Translations under genes and position numbers: made by a program
Shown here: positions 32,540 through 40,752 of the stretch, piece after piece
How positions within the stretch are numbered: position 1 is the stretch's first letter
Layout of the letters: each line of letters opens with the position of its first letter
IMG/VR virus record: IMGVR_UViG_3300043409_000700
Span: 1 to 46,603 of that record
Length of the DNA: 46,603 bases
Source of the DNA: a virus
Direction: 5' to 3' (one strand)
The notes under the pieces: model-generated
What the model was told of the DNA's origin: nothing
Seen by the model: the letters and a program-made list of their open reading frames with translations, nothing else
Database searches by the model: none

Positions 32540-32546
32540 GTATACC

Positions 32547-32795
32547 TCAAGCCATAGTGTCGTAAATGTTACCGTTATTACGGAGGTAGTTGAACAAGTC
32601 TTTTGGCAACTTGTAGTTCTTTCCGTCAACAAAATCAAATCTATTTTGACCCCAGAACATAACCCATGTTCCCTTAACTCTTGCTTTTACAAAATCGGGA
32701 TCAGACGAAGAAACAATGACAGGTTCGTCAATTATTACTTCATCGCCTTCTACTGCTTCTGCCCAATTTGTTGTGGTCGTAATCTTGCGAGCCAT
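32547..32795 (-). CDS. Small hypothetical protein, 82 aa
   Basis: MARKITTTTNWAEAVEGDEV, IIDEPVIVSSSDPDFVKARV, then KGTWVMFWGQNRFDFVDGKN and KLPKDLFNYLRNNGNIYDTM. It is a compact beta-rich protein with a helical end. Position after the major capsid gene would suit a decoration or head-tail adaptor role, but a terminator-like hairpin lies between. AAGGAGATATC precedes ATG 32795. The family is not recognised. Confidence 0.72.
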   Translation of the reverse strand: MARKITTTTNWAEAVEGDEVIIDEPVIVSSSDPDFVKARVKGTWVMFWGQNRFDFVDGKNYKLPKDLFNYLRNNGNIYDTMA

Positions 32796-32830
32796 GATAT
32801 CTCCTTGTTGTTATGTGTTTATAAATGGTA

Positions 32831-32858
32831 ATGGGTGGGGGTTTCTGCCCCCACCCAT
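32831..32858 (-). terminator. GC-rich hairpin downstream of the major capsid gene
   Basis: Perfect 11-bp stem ATGGGTGGGGG with a 6-base loop, 53 bases past the capsid stop. Flanking TAAT/ATTA bases extend it with a small bulge. There is no strong U-tract on the minus side (TTACCATTTATAAA), so it may act as a partial terminator or 3' RNA stabiliser that raises capsid mRNA relative to downstream genes. Confidence 0.7.
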
Positions 32859-32910
32859 ATTACACCATTCGCACCCGTAAAAGGGTTACGATTCCTTACC
32901 TTTTTTAGGT

Positions 32911-34038
32911 TCAGGAAATGGCGCCACCAAGCGTGTTGAGAATAACACGCGACTCGTGTGTGATTACACCAAAGCCCCAGATGGCATACCAGGCAAGACC
33001 GTGCTCACGACCAAAGTCAATGACACCACCGTCACGCAATTCAACCGGAAGGCTGATGGCATGACCAAAGGAGTTGTCACCAATCATGATGGCGTTGAAA
33101 GAGTCGGCATTTTCCTGGAAACCAGCAGTACCAGAGTTGGCATCAAGGGTTGAACCCATGCCATAAAGAGGAGCAGTGGTTGCAGTAGCATCCAAGCCCT
33201 TCTTAACCTGGGTGGTTTCGATGAACACGACGTCATACAAGCGGCCAATTTCACCGAGCATGAAGTTGCCCGGAGCAGCGTACTTGGTGACTTCGATGAA
33301 TTCCGGCCAGTCACGGAGCGAACGGCTCTGCGACGGGTGAACGAAGCACACGTAGGTGTCGCCCAAACGCGGGATGTTCTGACCAGCGAGGACTTCAACT
33401 GCGTCCTTGATGGATGCGGGGCTCAAGTAACCAGGCGACGAAGCGGTACCAAGGGTACCTGCATCATACGGGCTGATGGCTCCACGGGTGCTAGCAGCCT
33501 TGCGACCGAACACAACGCTCGGAGGAACAGCTGATCCACCACCGAACGGGATGCCGTTCTTGTAGAGGGTGTTACGAGCCTGGATGTCCATGCTCTGTGC
33601 CATGTGACGACCAAGCAGACGTGAGGACGAAGCCATAACGTCATCGAATGATGCATTGAGCAACAATTCGGTAACGGCAACGGCCTTACCCTGTTCTGCC
33701 ACGGTGATCTGAATCTGGCTAGCCGACAAGGCCGACGGTTCCATACGTGAACCTTCAGTCAAGTTAGCTCCAGCGTTCTCATCAACCGTAAGGTTGTTGT
33801 AGCGCATGAAGTTGATGGTCAAACCTGGCATAACACCGAGTTCCGTCTTCTTTACAGCGAACTGTTCAAAGCGTAGAACCGGCATAGCCTGGAAAAGAAT
33901 TTCCTTTGACCAAATTTGCTGGATTGCGGGAGATAGAGCCGAACTACCGTCAGTGTATCCTGTAACTTGGTTGCCTGAGCCACCAGTATAAGTACCTGTT
34001 CCGGTAATTGCTCCACCTGCGGGTGCGGGTAATGCCAT
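32911..34038 (-). CDS. Major capsid protein, N4-gp56-like
   Basis: 375 residues. Gly-rich N-terminus, then QQIWSKEILFQAMPVLRFEQ, FAVKKTELGVMPGLTINFMR, TEGSRMEPSALSASQIQITV and AVAVTELLLNASFDDVMASS, followed by MDIQARNTLYKNG. LRFEQFA...G.TI.F.R...L...TEG...........V.E....TE is the HK97-fold pattern of the N4-gp56 family. GGAGGATATTAAT gives a strong ribosome site. The coding DNA is visibly richer in G and C than its neighbours, especially at about 33000-33800, as expected for a very highly expressed gene. Position downstream of scaffold is standard. Confidence 0.88.
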   Translation of the reverse strand: MALPAPAGGAITGTGTYTGGSGNQVTGYTDGSSALSPAIQQIWSKEILFQAMPVLRFEQFAVKKTELGVMPGLTINFMRYNNLTVDENAGANLTEGSRMEPSALSASQIQITVAEQGKAVAVTELLLNASFDDVMASSSRLLGRHMAQSMDIQARNTLYKNGIPFGGGSAVPPSVVFGRKAASTRGAISPYDAGTLGTASSPGYLSPASIKDAVEVLAGQNIPRLGDTYVCFVHPSQSRSLRDWPEFIEVTKYAAPGNFMLGEIGRLYDVVFIETTQVKKGLDATATTAPLYGMGSTLDANSGTAGFQENADSFNAIMIGDNSFGHAISLPVELRDGGVIDFGREHGLAWYAIWGFGVITHESRVILNTLGGAIS

Positions 34039-34077
34039 ATTAATATCCTCCGATGGATAGGGTTGTTGGTTTAGTTA

Positions 34078-34848
34078 TTAGTAGCGGCCTCTAGGAGCCC
34101 GTGTTGCTGACATAAGTCTTTCACGCATTTTTACGTATTGATCCATCGGCATATTGCGGATATCCTCCGCGCTGACCGTTTGGTAGTCCGTTTGGTTGTC
34201 CAGTGGTCCAGAGGGGGGCGCCGTAGTTGTCGTCCCTTTCAAACGAGGGGGACTCGCTTGCTGGATTGATTCAATTATAGCAGTACTTCGATCACGAAGT
34301 ACTGTAATACTGTGTTCAATCTCCTCTTCACTATTACCTGCTACAAGATCACGTAGTTCAGGAATAATAGTGTCAGTTTCAGATTGAATACGTCGTTGAC
34401 GATATGACTCTAATTGCTGGAGATAACGTTCTTTTTCAAGCATTGCATCAGTGGCTTGGCGTTGCTTTTCCAATTCGGAAAACTTCTGACCCCACTCTTG
34501 CTCAACCTGGTTAATACGTTGGTTAAATTCATCTTCTCTTTTTGAAAGAAGATCTTTTGCAGAAAGCTCTTCAATTTCACGCTGACGAAGGATTTCTGAT
34601 TCCTTCTTGGCGCGATCTGACGCTTCCTTAATTGCTTTTTCACGATCAGTACTAAGCACTGAAAGTTGTTCTTCCATTGACTTGACTCGATGATCGGCGT
34701 CTTCAAGACGCTTGTACATCTTGTCCTTCTCCTGCTGGCGGACTTTTTGAATGTCCTCCTCAGAGAAGTACTTCTCTTCCTGCATTTTTGGTGCAGGTGC
34801 TTCTGCTGGATCTGCTGGTACCTGAATACCATCTTCAAACTTTGACAT
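34078..34848 (-). CDS. Capsid scaffolding protein
   Basis: 256 residues, almost entirely charged helix. EEKYFSEEDIQKVRQQEKDK, then long coiled coils with Glu, Lys, Arg and Gln (REIEELSAKDLLSKREDEFN, RYLQQLESYRQRRIQSETD). Pro-rich N- and C-terminal ends with RAPRGRY at the end, which may bind capsid protein. It lies between portal and major capsid genes. No catalytic residues of a prohead protease are evident, so cleavage, if any, must come from elsewhere. AGAGGTTAACTT precedes ATG 34848. Confidence 0.82.
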   Translation of the reverse strand: MSKFEDGIQVPADPAEAPAPKMQEEKYFSEEDIQKVRQQEKDKMYKRLEDADHRVKSMEEQLSVLSTDREKAIKEASDRAKKESEILRQREIEELSAKDLLSKREDEFNQRINQVEQEWGQKFSELEKQRQATDAMLEKERYLQQLESYRQRRIQSETDTIIPELRDLVAGNSEEEIEHSITVLRDRSTAIIESIQQASPPRLKGTTTTAPPSGPLDNQTDYQTVSAEDIRNMPMDQYVKMRERLMSATRAPRGRY

Positions 34849-34899
34849 AAGTTAACCTCTTCTAGTTGGGCTGTTAATAGCTAATTTAATACGACAGAT

Positions 34900-36594
34900 T
34901 TATTCTTCATCAGGCATACGACGCTGGGCGAACCTAGCTCCATATGCCTTTGCAACTATATTGTTTACCATTCCTTCTACAGGACCACCCATAACTTGAG
35001 TGCCCGGTAAGGGGCCCCCTTGTCCTTCGGGTGAACCTGCACTTGCTACATTACCATTTCCAGAGGGTACCGTGCTGGTGCCACCTGGTCCGGGTAACAA
35101 GCCTGTTGCCATCATGACTGCTTGGTTGATCTGAGCGCGCAACATATCTAGCGCACCCTGGTCAACGGCGTCATCACGGAGTTCTTCAAATATCTCAGCA
35201 AGTTTCTCACGTGGGAACTCTTCACCGAGCATGCGCATAGCGCCTTCTTTAGATTCAAGACCCATAGCCATCTTAGCTTGGGCTTCATTAAGTTTGATAA
35301 GCACATCAACCGGCAGTGGGTCAGGCCAATGAATAGTAGTTCTGTAAGTTAAGGGGTCTGCTGGATCAAGTTGTGTAAGTTGATCAGCTTCAGGTTGCTC
35401 TGTAGTAGAGGGGTTATACATAAGTGCTTCAGGAGTAAAAACTGCCGCTGTTCTAATTATAAGCTCATTAACTTTTTCAAGACCTTTAGTAAAGTGAATA
35501 CGTTTCATATTAAAACGATTCATTAAAGGTTGATACTGAATTGAAAGTGCTACACCAGAAGTGTTTGATACTGGCTGAAATTGACCAAGAGCTGTTTCAG
35601 GTACACCTGTTATTTCATGCATAGCTCGTTTAATAAACGTAATGTATTCTAAAGCTCCAGCCATATTTCCACTGGATTCAAGGTTAAATACACTAGCTTC
35701 TTTAGGAAGACCAGCCCAAACTTTCTTAGGACCACGTTCCAACTGGCTTGCTTTAGCACCAGTAATAATTGTTACTGGTGCGGCATGATAGTTAATGATG
35801 TCTGATACTTCTGTCATCTTTTCATTCATTTCACGGTTAAGTGGAATGATGTCCCAAATATCAGCTTGTCCCCAAGGGGACGATGAAATAGTCATATTAG
35901 GAATATGCACAATTGGAATATGACCAATTGGATTAGGGTATTGGTCAACTAATTCATCATTGATGTATTGCTCAATTGAGTCATCAGTTAAGATTTCAGT
36001 AAAAGTATAAACCTGACGTGTACCTTCAGGGCTAGTTCCCCAAAAACGATACTTTAATTTAAAACGCAACAAACGATCACGATCATGAGGGTGATACTCA
36101 GGAAAACAATGTGCTGGGTTCAAAGCAATAACACGAATACGACCTTCGTTTGTTATACCGATTGGATCAACATACGGCTCTTCATAAGCTACTTTAACAA
36201 AACAGTCACCAGTTACGCTTGCAAGTTGTCCCATTTCCCAAAGAACGTTGTATTTTGAGTTGTCTTGTTCCCAAACACGGTGAAGCAATTGAGGGATGAT
36301 TGCAGCATTTTGTTCGGGAACTTTCCACTGAACGCCCTTACCAAAACAAAAGTTCGTAATGTAGTCTGACAAAGTACGAGTGTAGTTAAGGGTAATGTTT
36401 TGTTCGCCTTGTTCACGCTTGTATGACCAATGGTGGCCAAGATACCAAGCCCAACAAGCACTGTAACGGTTAAGACGTGGGCCATGAACTTCAAACTCTT
36501 CGTCTGCAAGTTCTACTAAACCAAGTGGAGATATAGCTACAGTTAGGTCACTAGAGGAAGCTCTATAACTTGGTGACCAAAAATCAATCGGCAT
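34900..36594 (-). CDS. Portal protein
   Basis: 564 residues. YSACWAWYLGHHWSYKREQG, then NYTRTLSDYITNFCFGKGVQ, WEMGQLASVTGDCFVKVAYE, and later NREMNEKMTEVSDIINYHAA, PVTIITGAKASQL and ITGVPETALGQFQPVSNTSG, then VALSIQYQPLMNRFNMKRIH. E.TG.P...LG followed by SG.AL..Q..PL is the portal signature of SPP1/HK97-type portals. A Gly/Pro-rich C-terminus follows. It forms the dodecameric ring at the capsid vertex. AGAGGTTTTA precedes ATG 36594; normal length. Confidence 0.9.
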   Translation of the reverse strand: MPIDFWSPSYRASSSDLTVAISPLGLVELADEEFEVHGPRLNRYSACWAWYLGHHWSYKREQGEQNITLNYTRTLSDYITNFCFGKGVQWKVPEQNAAIIPQLLHRVWEQDNSKYNVLWEMGQLASVTGDCFVKVAYEEPYVDPIGITNEGRIRVIALNPAHCFPEYHPHDRDRLLRFKLKYRFWGTSPEGTRQVYTFTEILTDDSIEQYINDELVDQYPNPIGHIPIVHIPNMTISSSPWGQADIWDIIPLNREMNEKMTEVSDIINYHAAPVTIITGAKASQLERGPKKVWAGLPKEASVFNLESSGNMAGALEYITFIKRAMHEITGVPETALGQFQPVSNTSGVALSIQYQPLMNRFNMKRIHFTKGLEKVNELIIRTAAVFTPEALMYNPSTTEQPEADQLTQLDPADPLTYRTTIHWPDPLPVDVLIKLNEAQAKMAMGLESKEGAMRMLGEEFPREKLAEIFEELRDDAVDQGALDMLRAQINQAVMMATGLLPGPGGTSTVPSGNGNVASAGSPEGQGGPLPGTQVMGGPVEGMVNNIVAKAYGARFAQRRMPDEE

Positions 36595-36943
36595 TAAAAC
36601 CTCTGGTGTTAAAATCGGATAAAATCAAAGCAGATATCTCTGTAGGTGTGTCTATGTATGTTATAGATTGTACCATCTTAAGTGGGATATGGGTAGGATT
36701 ACTATAGTATTCCGCCTTTGTATCCTTACCTTCTTCGTTAGTATCAATGAAGTACGTTCCAACAAGAGTTAAATACTCATCTAGAAAGTCTGCAATAACC
36801 CAACCAATTGTTATTGGGCGTATTGGTCTGGGTTTATAGGTAAGAGGATCTAGCCATCCTGTTGGTCCATCAAAAGCGTCTAGCCAAGTAACTATGGCTA
36901 GTTGTGGAATCCCTGGATTGTCAGTCTGTTTCTTTTTCTTCAT
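36584..36943 (-). CDS. Hypothetical protein between portal and phosphatase genes
   Basis: 119 residues from MKKKKQTDNPGIPQLAIVTW. LDAFDGPTGWLDPLTYKPRP precedes ITIGWVIADFLDEYLTLVGT and PLKMVQSITYID. Such W.D..gp.gW....... strands are common in small phage proteins of unknown role. GAGGGAAG upstream of ATG 36943 supports this start; a longer start at 37024 is unlikely. It overlaps the phosphatase gene by 23 bases and the portal gene by 11. No function is assigned. Confidence 0.7.
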   Translation of the reverse strand: MKKKKQTDNPGIPQLAIVTWLDAFDGPTGWLDPLTYKPRPIRPITIGWVIADFLDEYLTLVGTYFIDTNEEGKDTKAEYYSNPTHIPLKMVQSITYIDTPTEISALILSDFNTRGFNAD

Positions 36944-37919
36944 TATAAAACTTCCCTCTAAAAAAGGCCGATCCGTTATGAAACGGCACTTGTTCATACC
37001 AAAATGCACCATCACCTGGTTCAAAAGTAACTATCCCTATTCCTTGTTGCCAGTCTTCTACAATCGTCATAGGTCTACCATCCAAGTCGATGGACCCTTT
37101 TGTAGATGGGACGGTGCCGTCACAGCGGGCCAACGTACCAGGGGATGCGGCCATGATGGTCTTTGCGCCATCCCAATCGTCACGGGACCGTTCAGCCCAT
37201 TCACGCCGGTGGATGTGACCATAGATGACTGAAGTCTTTTCTGTGTTGAGATAGGCATGCGCTGTTGACCCGTTACTGCGTACTTTTGTGCCGTGGATGA
37301 CGCGGAGTCTTTCGTTGATCCAAAATTGTCCAGCTGGATAGCCCGGTACATAATGTATCCCATAATCATCGAAGCGGCAGAGATTAGGGATGCTAAGAAC
37401 AGGCCAGGATTCCGGAGTATTACCTTTACGGATGCCAAAGGCAGCTTTCGCATTATCGAGTACAAAGTTTACCAATCTTTCTTCGTGGTTTCCAGCTATC
37501 CATACAAGTTTAGCGTTAGGGGCATATGTACGCAGCTGTGCTCCAAGGGTTGTAGCACGGTCAATAGATGCCTGAGTAGTTTGTGCATAAGCACTACTAA
37601 GTCGATATTTACCAAATTCAGGGAAGTCTAAGTTGTCTCCAACAAGCACAACCATGTCTGGATTTAATGATTTGGTGATTGCTAATGCCATGGAAAGAGC
37701 TGCTTCATCATGAGTGGCCTCTAATTCGCCGTTACGGGCTCGGAAATACCCAATCTGCATATCTGGAAGGATTACGCAGGTTTGGTAACCTGAAGCGTTT
37801 GATGAAGGCTTAACTTTAATTGTTGGCATTTTGATTGAGGGGCCAGGTTGAACTAGAGGCCATTCAGGTGTATTTGATAAACTAGTTGACAAAGCGGATA
37901 CCAGATTACTCACAACCAC
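36921..37919 (-). CDS. Calcineurin-like metallophosphoesterase
   Basis: 332 residues with all metal-binding motifs in order: VILPDMQIGYF (D-x-Q form of D-x-H), VVLVGDNLDFPEF (GDN), VWIAGNHEERL (GNHE), VIHGTKV and VIYGHIHRREW (GHxH). These bind two metals in phosphatases and nucleases of this superfamily, so it probably cleaves phosphomono- or diesters. In phages such enzymes may process DNA, nucleotides or host signals. It is placed, unusually, between portal and terminase genes. The C-terminal half (about 37020-37300) is richer in G and C than the neighbours. Start is GTG 37919, or GTG 37913 which has better spacing to GGGCGG. Confidence 0.88.
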   Translation of the reverse strand: MVVSNLVSALSTSLSNTPEWPLVQPGPSIKMPTIKVKPSSNASGYQTCVILPDMQIGYFRARNGELEATHDEAALSMALAITKSLNPDMVVLVGDNLDFPEFGKYRLSSAYAQTTQASIDRATTLGAQLRTYAPNAKLVWIAGNHEERLVNFVLDNAKAAFGIRKGNTPESWPVLSIPNLCRFDDYGIHYVPGYPAGQFWINERLRVIHGTKVRSNGSTAHAYLNTEKTSVIYGHIHRREWAERSRDDWDGAKTIMAASPGTLARCDGTVPSTKGSIDLDGRPMTIVEDWQQGIGIVTFEPGDGAFWYEQVPFHNGSAFFRGKFYNEEKETD

Positions 37920-38181
37920 ACCGCCCGTTCATATGACGGGAGATGGTGCTAGAGCTTACTGGATAACCATTTTTGGTGAGCACTTCAGATAACCAAGAAC
38001 AGGAGTAAGTTTTTGCTCTACCGTTCCCAGTATCTACTTTAATTTCTTCTTCAGCCTTATTTACTGCTGAGTGTTCTTCTTGGGACATACTTTCTTTTAT
38101 GCGTGTAAACGAGCACTTTTGACGAAGTGCATTCGCTTGTCGCTCCGTTAAGTCTGCAACCAGACTTGAGGAATCAGGCAT
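37906..38181 (-). CDS. Small helix-turn-helix protein, candidate small terminase
   Basis: 91 residues: ADLTERQANALRQKCSFTRI, then YSCSWLSEVLTKNGYPVSSS and TISRHMNGRCGC. The final two helices (WLSEVLTKNGYPVSSSTISR) look like a helix-turn-helix DNA-binding element. A small DNA-binding protein upstream of portal and downstream of TerL could be the small terminase subunit, but it could as well be a regulator. AAGGAGTATTAC precedes ATG 38181. The following phosphatase overlaps it by 14 bases. Confidence 0.65.
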   Translation of the reverse strand: MPDSSSLVADLTERQANALRQKCSFTRIKESMSQEEHSAVNKAEEEIKVDTGNGRAKTYSCSWLSEVLTKNGYPVSSSTISRHMNGRCGCE

Positions 38182-38222
38182 GTAATACTCCTTGTGTTAC
38201 CCCACCAAATTAGCAGTGGTTG

Positions 38223-38384
38223 TTATGCGGCTGTTTTGCCTTCTTTAGTATACACATTATTGAAGGAGTTTGACAAGTGTATTACTGATTGTATTAATGC
38301 ATACAATTCTTGTTCTTCTTCTGCTCCTCGAGCGACAACACGCTGAAGGTACTTTGAAAGTAAGTCTAGTTGATGGGTATTCAT
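38223..38384 (-). CDS. Small hypothetical protein, 53 aa
   Basis: MNTHQLDLLSKYLQRVVARG is followed by AEEEQELYALIQSVIHLSNS and a polar tail. Amphipathic and helical, with a possible coiled-coil pairing. ATG 38384 has AAGGAG at ideal spacing and the frame fills the gap between the 133-aa gene and the HTH gene. No known function. It may be an adaptor or part of the packaging complex, judged only by location. Confidence 0.72.
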   Translation of the reverse strand: MNTHQLDLLSKYLQRVVARGAEEEQELYALIQSVIHLSNSFNNVYTKEGKTAA

Positions 38385-38422
38385 GAATGCTCCTTAGTAC
38401 GGAGCATCTACTCTACCAGATC

Positions 38423-38824
38423 TCAGCCAGTAACAACAGTCGGATTTGGAAGATTCATGCGACCACCTGTGTTATAGGAATATTCAAATTCTGGCATACC
38501 GTCGCCGGCCATGCTTCCCTGAACAAATTCCTGAAGGTGCTGAGGAGCTTCAATCCAAGAAGCAGAACCAACGTGGGCGCGCTCACGCATAGTCTCTTCT
38601 GGATACTTGAAGAACATCTCAGGATTGGTGTGATTTTCACGACCAGGAGCCGGAGCTGTGTCTTCATAGGCACCTACACCAAAGTCGTTTGGAACGTCAG
38701 TGTCAGTTGCAATGCCTTCTTCAAAACGAAGCGGTCCGCGGTTGCCAGGAATGCTCGGCGCCATTGAACGCTCAAACATAGTTTGCTGGGTTTCTGGGAA
38801 CATGGGGGTGGGGCCTACAGCCAT
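38423..38824 (-). CDS. Hypothetical Pro/Gly/Glu-rich protein, strongly expressed
   Basis: 133 residues: MAVGPTPMFPETQQTMFERS, MAPSIPGNRGPLRFEEGIAT, then NHTNPEMFFKYPEETMRERA and SASWIEAPQHLQEFVQGSMA. Few regular secondary-structure signals, rich in Pro, Gly, Met and Glu; probably largely unfolded. The ribosome site CTAGGAGGAAAACT is very strong and its base composition is raised, which suggests high expression as for a structural or decoration protein. It has no recognised family. Next to TerL. Confidence 0.7.
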   Translation of the reverse strand: MAVGPTPMFPETQQTMFERSMAPSIPGNRGPLRFEEGIATDTDVPNDFGVGAYEDTAPAPGRENHTNPEMFFKYPEETMRERAHVGSASWIEAPQHLQEFVQGSMAGDGMPEFEYSYNTGGRMNLPNPTVVTG

Positions 38825-38851
38825 AGTTTTCCTCCTAGTGGAATGGAAGTT

Positions 38852-38882
38852 TGTATATTTAGATTACCACGTTTTGGCACAA
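38852..38882 (-). promoter_or_regulatory. Possible sigma-70-like promoter for the 133-aa gene
   Basis: In the 58-base gap after the TerL stop, minus-strand TTGTGC (38877-38882) and TATACA (38852-38857) are separated by 19 bases, longer than the ideal 17. They lie upstream of the very strong ribosome site of the 38423-38824 gene. A promoter here would explain high expression of the downstream gene. Weak evidence. Confidence 0.3.
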
Positions 38883-40442
38883 TTATCTGAAGAACGGGTT
38901 ATCAGACACGCTAACCATTGGCATTGTGTCTACTACTGACATAGCACAAGCTATTGCTAAACTGTCTGGGAAGTCATCAAAAGCACCTTTTTCTTCTGGT
39001 GCTGCGGCAAGCATGTATGGTCCTCTATAAACTTTTTCAAGGTCGGACATTTGTTGGTTAAAACGTTTCCAACTACGTGTACGCCGTGCTTTAGAATGTC
39101 CAGGAATAACTAACTGATCACGTTGAATTAACTCAGTTAAATGAACCCACCGGTCATTCTGGGTCTTTGCGTCAGAAGTTACCGCTACTACATCAATTTT
39201 AGGCATAAGGATTTGTAAGCGTTCTGCAACTGCTCCACCAACACCCTGGGAATCTACACCAATACGGTATACATTATAATTTCTTAAGAAATCAATAATT
39301 TCAAAATATTGAGATTCCCATTCTTCATTGTTTATTTCTAGCCAATTAAGAACTCGGTGCTCATAGAACCCAAAACCATCGGGACGATCCCAGTCAACCC
39401 AGCACACAGTAACAACTGTTGAGTCATTAGAACGAGCTACGTCAATCCCAACAACTACTGGTGTACGCCACCACTGTTTAACAAGACCCATAGAGGTGTC
39501 ATACATTCTAGAAAGGCGGTCATCACTTACAAACATACCTTTTTCAAGGACCCACTTATTACAGTAGGACATTTGAAATTCGTCAGAATCTTCTCCAATT
39601 CTTACCTTTTCTTTAGTAATAAACTTAGAGTAATTTTCATTATATTTTGCAGCAGTTCTCCAGTCATACTCAAAGTGACACTGCCTATGATTACGTTTAC
39701 TGTTTACATCTCTGCGTTTGTTAAATTGAATCATTTTATAAAAGTAAGATTTGTTACGTGTAGCCGTACCAGTTAATGCAATAGACCCGTTGTTGAATGC
39801 CAACATAGGTTTAATTGATTTTGCAATCATGTACTCATCAGCTTCTTGAGCTTCGTCAATAAGTACAAAGTGGTAGGTCTTAGACTCAATCTTTGCTTTA
39901 GGGTTACAGGTTTGCATACGGCAAAGGGAGCCAGAGTGCTTAAGGCTGATAATACGACCTTTACCACGTGACCCACCAGATGTAGCTTTATCATCAATTT
40001 CTGGGTCAAGAAGGAAGTCCATAGCGTGTTCACTAGTTAATTTACTAACAATTCGGCTAAACACGGTGTCAGCTTGATCTTCAACTGGGGCAAAAACTCC
40101 ACACCAAAACCCTTTGTCAAACTTACCTAACCAAGTTGGGTAAACTTTTGAAAGCTTAGGAAGTATAACCATCATTGCCGCAAGCACGTTAGACAGTACT
40201 TCTGATTTACCAGATTGACGTGTAGCTACTAGGGTCATTTCTTCACCATCACCAATAACTATTGATTCTATTACTCGATAAGCAATAGGCACTTGATATG
40301 GAAAAAAAGTTACATTACAGAATTCTTCTGTAAATAAAATAAGCTTTAAAACAAGTTGATCAATAAATTCTTGTGATGTTTCGTCTAGTTCAACTGCCTG
40401 AATATCTTCAGGCATAGACCCATCTTCTAGTAGTTCCTGCAT
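38883..40442 (-). CDS. terL: Terminase large subunit
   Basis: 519 residues. ATPase domain: VTFFPYQVPIAYRVIESIVI, Walker A ATRQSGKSE at about 72-80, Walker B HFVLIDEAQEADE at about 195, coupling motif ALTGTATRNKSYFYKMIQF. Nuclease domain: VVGIDVARSNDSTVVTVCWV with the first Asp at about 331, RIGVDSQGVGGAVAERL and FDDFPDSLAIACAM as the third acidic site. It translocates and cuts concatemeric DNA at the portal. Length is typical. The start ATG 40442 has a poor ribosome site. Confidence 0.93.
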   Translation of the reverse strand: MQELLEDGSMPEDIQAVELDETSQEFIDQLVLKLILFTEEFCNVTFFPYQVPIAYRVIESIVIGDGEEMTLVATRQSGKSEVLSNVLAAMMVILPKLSKVYPTWLGKFDKGFWCGVFAPVEDQADTVFSRIVSKLTSEHAMDFLLDPEIDDKATSGGSRGKGRIISLKHSGSLCRMQTCNPKAKIESKTYHFVLIDEAQEADEYMIAKSIKPMLAFNNGSIALTGTATRNKSYFYKMIQFNKRRDVNSKRNHRQCHFEYDWRTAAKYNENYSKFITKEKVRIGEDSDEFQMSYCNKWVLEKGMFVSDDRLSRMYDTSMGLVKQWWRTPVVVGIDVARSNDSTVVTVCWVDWDRPDGFGFYEHRVLNWLEINNEEWESQYFEIIDFLRNYNVYRIGVDSQGVGGAVAERLQILMPKIDVVAVTSDAKTQNDRWVHLTELIQRDQLVIPGHSKARRTRSWKRFNQQMSDLEKVYRGPYMLAAAPEEKGAFDDFPDSLAIACAMSVVDTMPMVSVSDNPFFR

Positions 40443-40449
40443 GCTTTAA

Positions 40450-40746
40450 TTATAGAGCATCGTCAGTGAACAATACCCCTTGGTCAGGTACTTCAAGTGG
40501 TTTCTTTGGCATTCCTAAGGATTCAGTGATTCTATCAACTAGATAGAATAAATCAGGAAGGCTTACAAGGTAAGTAGACGTCTCAGTAGTATTAGAAATA
40601 ATACTAGACACACAACCAAATTCATAACCTAGGTGGTTAAGGTGGTCTACTAATGTGTTTAGATACAAGCTATCTTTGTTGTTACTACGCAGAATAGCTT
40701 TACGTGATGGATTCAAGTTTCCCTTATCCATGTTTGGTTTGTTCAT
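40450..40746 (-). CDS. Hypothetical protein next to TerL, 98 aa
   Basis: MNKPNMDKGNLNPSRKAILR, then LNTLVDHLNHLGYEFGCVSS and YLVSLPDLFYLVDRITESLG. A basic N-terminus with a helical middle and C-terminus. It is placed directly upstream of TerL in transcription, where a small terminase is commonly found, but no DNA-binding motif is seen. Gaps to both neighbours are only about seven bases. Function unknown. Confidence 0.68.
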   Translation of the reverse strand: MNKPNMDKGNLNPSRKAILRSNNKDSLYLNTLVDHLNHLGYEFGCVSSIISNTTETSTYLVSLPDLFYLVDRITESLGMPKKPLEVPDQGVLFTDDAL

Positions 40747-40752
40747 TTCTAC

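Noticed and set aside
33084-33680. Overlapping alternative minus-strand frames inside the major capsid gene
   Set aside because: They arise from the G+C-rich codon use of the capsid gene; residues are Ser/Arg/Cys-rich with no starts.
38209-38281. Possible tRNA or small RNA in the gap near the 91-aa gene
   Set aside because: No cloverleaf or TPsiC-like motif could be found; most of the gap is explained by the 53-aa gene.
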